In this document: positions 23,219 through 24,717 of the stretch, piece after piece
Layout: the number at the start of each line of letters is the position of its first letter
Position numbering within the stretch: position 1 is the first letter of the stretch
Source: Akkermansiaceae bacterium
GTDB taxonomy: Bacteria; Verrucomicrobiota; Verrucomicrobiia; Verrucomicrobiales; Akkermansiaceae
Reading direction: 5' to 3'
NCBI GenBank assembly: GCA_903909905.1
Contig: CAIVXP010000395.1
Coordinates: 1-24,717 of the forward strand
DNA length: 24,717 nt
Notes under the pieces: model-generated
Database searches by the model: none
Told to the model about the DNA's origin: nothing
What the model saw: only the letters and a program-made list of their open reading frames with translations
Translations under genes and position numbers: made by a program

Positions 23219-24315
23219 GGGTTCAGCTTCGCGAGTGCCTTGGCGAGAAAGACGCCATTTTTGCGGATCAGCTTGCCGTCGAAATAAATTTCGCCGCCGC
23301 CGTAGTCCTTGCGCTGGATGTTGACCATGTCCCAGTGCACCTGCGAGCGGTTGCCGTTGTCGGCGTCTTCGTAGGCCTGGCCGGGTGTGAAATGGAAGGA
23401 ACCGGCGATTTTCTCGTCGAAGAGGATGTCGCGCATCGGTTCGCGGATCATCGGGTGGAAGCCGAGGGCAAACTCGCCGATGTAGCGGGCGCCATCGTCG
23501 CTATCGAGGATGCGGTTGAGTGCCTTGGTTTTTGCACCGGCCTCGGCCTTGATGATTTTTCCTTTCGAAAATTCCAGGCGGATCGCATCGAAGGGGATGC
23601 CTTGATAGATCGTTGGTGCGTTGTAGCTGATGAAGCCCTCGACCGAGTCGCGCACCGGTGCGGTGAAGACCTCGCCATCGGGGATGTTGTAGTTGCCTCC
23701 GCAGACGATCGAGTTGATGCCTTTGATCGAGAAACGCAAATCGGTGCCGGGGCCTTTGATTTCGACCTTGTCGGTGCGATCCATGAGTTTCTTGAGCGCG
23801 TTCATCGATGGCAGCAGCGCCTTGTAATCGAGCAGGCAAGTCTTGAAGTAAAAATCCTCGAAGGCCTCGGTGCTCATGCCGGCTTGTTGCGCCATCGATG
23901 CTGATGGCCAGCGCAGCACGCACCATTTGGTTTTTTTGACGCGGTGATCGAGCACCGGGCGCATGTGCTTCATGGCCAAACGCATGCGGTCGGGTGGGAC
24001 ATCGGAATTCTCCGCGATGTTGTGCCCACCGCGCAGCGCGATGTAAGCATCCATGTCTTTCATTTCCGCTAGTAAGTGCTTGGAAATGATGCCGTATTGC
24101 GTGTCATCGGCACCCATCAGCATTTCGCGCGAAAGGCGGCCGTGGTGGACGCGCAAGATCGGCGTGGCACCGCGGGCACGGGTCTCGCGGATCAATGCGA
24201 GACCGATCGAATCCGGCACATCATGGAGGTCGATGAGGACCTTGTCGCCTTTCTTGAGCGCGGTCGAATAGCGGACAAGTTGGCGGGCGAGTGCGTCGAT
24301 GCGGGCGTCGTGCAT
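23215..24315 (-). CDS. M29-family (AmpS/aminopeptidase T-like) metallo-aminopeptidase
   Basis: The 366-residue cytoplasmic enzyme should remove N-terminal amino acids using a two-metal centre. The M29 ligand set is visible: E215 in [10 protein letters not shown]281 in Y-I-G-E-F-A-L-G, H308 in A-G-S-F-H-F, and H327/D329 in V-H-W-D-M. The family motif L-F-D-E-K-I-A-G precedes H308 at the expected distance. The length is slightly short for M29 (usually about 370-415), but all metal ligands are kept. It lies 86 bases upstream of alaS in the same direction, and diverges from purN across 94 bases. It is probably a housekeeping peptidase unrelated to the polysaccharide or ars genes. Confidence 0.92.
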   Translation of the reverse strand: MHDARIDALARQLVRYSTALKKGDKVLIDLHDVPDSIGLALIRETRARGATPILRVHHGRLSREMLMGADDTQYGIISKHLLAEMKDMDAYIALRGGHNIAENSDVPPDRMRLAMKHMRPVLDHRVKKTKWCVLRWPSASMAQQAGMSTEAFEDFYFKTCLLDYKALLPSMNALKKLMDRTDKVEIKGPGTDLRFSIKGINSIVCGGNYNIPDGEVFTAPVRDSVEGFISYNAPTIYQGIPFDAIRLEFSKGKIIKAEAGAKTKALNRILDSDDGARYIGEFALGFHPMIREPMRDILFDEKIAGSFHFTPGQAYEDADNGNRSQVHWDMVNIQRKDYGGGEIYFDGKLIRKNGVFLAKALAKLNP

Positions 24316-24336
24316 GGGTTCTTTGATAAGAGCGGA

Positions 24337-24358
24337 GTTTCAAGTTTCAAGTTTTCAG
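24337..24358 (+). repeat. Short tandem repeat in the aminopeptidase-purN divergent spacer
   Basis: Two perfect copies of GTTTCAA (24337-24350) are followed by a degenerate third, GTTTTCAG. They lie in the 94-base divergent promoter region. They may be a regulator site or a simple-sequence expansion; no promoter elements could be fixed with confidence. Confidence 0.35.
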
Positions 24359-24409
24359 TGGGCAGCGTGCAGAAAAACACTTTGCCTGCTGGGTCATACG
24401 ATTTACACC

Positions 24410-24717
24410 ATGGGCATGGTGTTGGGCGTACTTGGTTCCGGGTCGGGTTCGAACATGCAGGCGATCCTCGATGCGATTGATGCGGGGGAGCTTGATGCGC
24501 GAATCGCGTTGGTGCTTTCCGACAAGCCGGATGCTTTCATTCTGGAGAGGGCGAAGCAGCGGGGGATTGAGACCGGGGTGATTGATTGCCGTGGTTATGC
24601 CACGCGGTTTCCCGATGAGGCGCAGCATGAAACGGCCGAGAGGCTCAAGGCGGCGGGCATCGAGCTGGTATGCCTTGCGGGATTTTTGCGTTTGGTGAAA
24701 CGGCCTTTGCTCGATGC
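24410..24717 (+). CDS. purN: Phosphoribosylglycinamide formyltransferase, 5' part
   Basis: The first 102 codons of PurN are present before the window ends. PurN transfers a formyl group from 10-formyl-tetrahydrofolate to glycinamide ribonucleotide in purine synthesis. The N-terminal phosphate-binding loop G-S-G-S-G-S-N-M-Q-A-I lies at residues 9-19. The folate-site segment L-A-G-F-L-R-L-V lies near residues 89-96, spaced as in E. coli PurN. The catalytic Asn/His/Asp lie beyond the window edge, so integrity cannot be judged. ATG at 24410 is taken as the start; a second ATG at 24416 gives a product two residues shorter that begins nearer the conserved strand and is equally possible. Confidence 0.93.
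   Translation, partial: MGMVLGVLGSGSGSNMQAILDAIDAGELDARIALVLSDKPDAFILERAKQRGIETGVIDCRGYATRFPDEAQHETAERLKAAGIELVCLAGFLRLVKRPLLD

Noticed and set aside
23206..23904. Open frame on the + strand opposite the M29 aminopeptidase
   Set aside because: It mirrors the aminopeptidase codons, has no recognisable domain, and the minus-strand gene has full metal-site motifs.

Overview
The window is chromosomal DNA from a Gram-negative bacterium. It is probably a member of the Verrucomicrobiota or a related PVC lineage. That placement rests on the gene repertoire and the weak use of Shine-Dalgarno motifs, and it is an inference rather than a proof. Coding density is very high, and no gap longer than 300 bases lacks a gene.

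Bases 1-18290 are a surface-polysaccharide (O-antigen or exopolysaccharide) locus, almost all on the + strand with many start/stop overlaps. It opens with a small secreted protein and a hexapeptide acyltransferase. A sugar-modifying block follows: glucose-1-phosphate cytidylyltransferase (rfbF), an FAD-dependent L-2-hydroxyglutarate oxidase-like protein, an extended SDR epimerase, a zinc-binding sugar C-methyltransferase, a DUF4910-type peptidase-like protein, a Gfo/Idh/MocA dehydrogenase (the only minus-strand gene of the locus) and an RmlC-family epimerase. Together these suggest a C-methylated, branched deoxysugar. Five glycosyltransferases come next (DUF5672, GT2, GT4, GT2, GT2). A dTDP-rhamnose block follows in the order rmlD, rmlB, rmlA, divergent RmlC-like cupin. 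The locus ends with a Wza-type export lipoprotein and a clear intrinsic terminator at 18261-18290. No flippase, polymerase, ABC exporter or initiating phosphoglycosyltransferase lies in the window.

Bases 18391-19699 are a compact arsenic-response unit: ArsR repressor, DUF6428 protein with a cysteine-rich tail, and thioredoxin-type arsenate reductase. No arsenite efflux pump is next to it.

The right end holds housekeeping genes: alaS (minus), an M29 aminopeptidase (minus) and the start of purN (plus, cut by the window edge).

The standout observation is in alaS. Alanyl-tRNA synthetase is 1139 residues long because a complete REP-associated tyrosine transposase (RAYT, HUH/Y1 family) of about 200 residues sits in frame in its middle. 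It is flanked on both sides by matching inverted pairs of REP-like hairpins (21285-21334 and 21843-21892), and both pairs are translated as part of the synthetase. All recognisable AlaRS motifs and all recognisable transposase motifs are intact. This looks like a mobile element that persists inside an essential gene as a translated domain.
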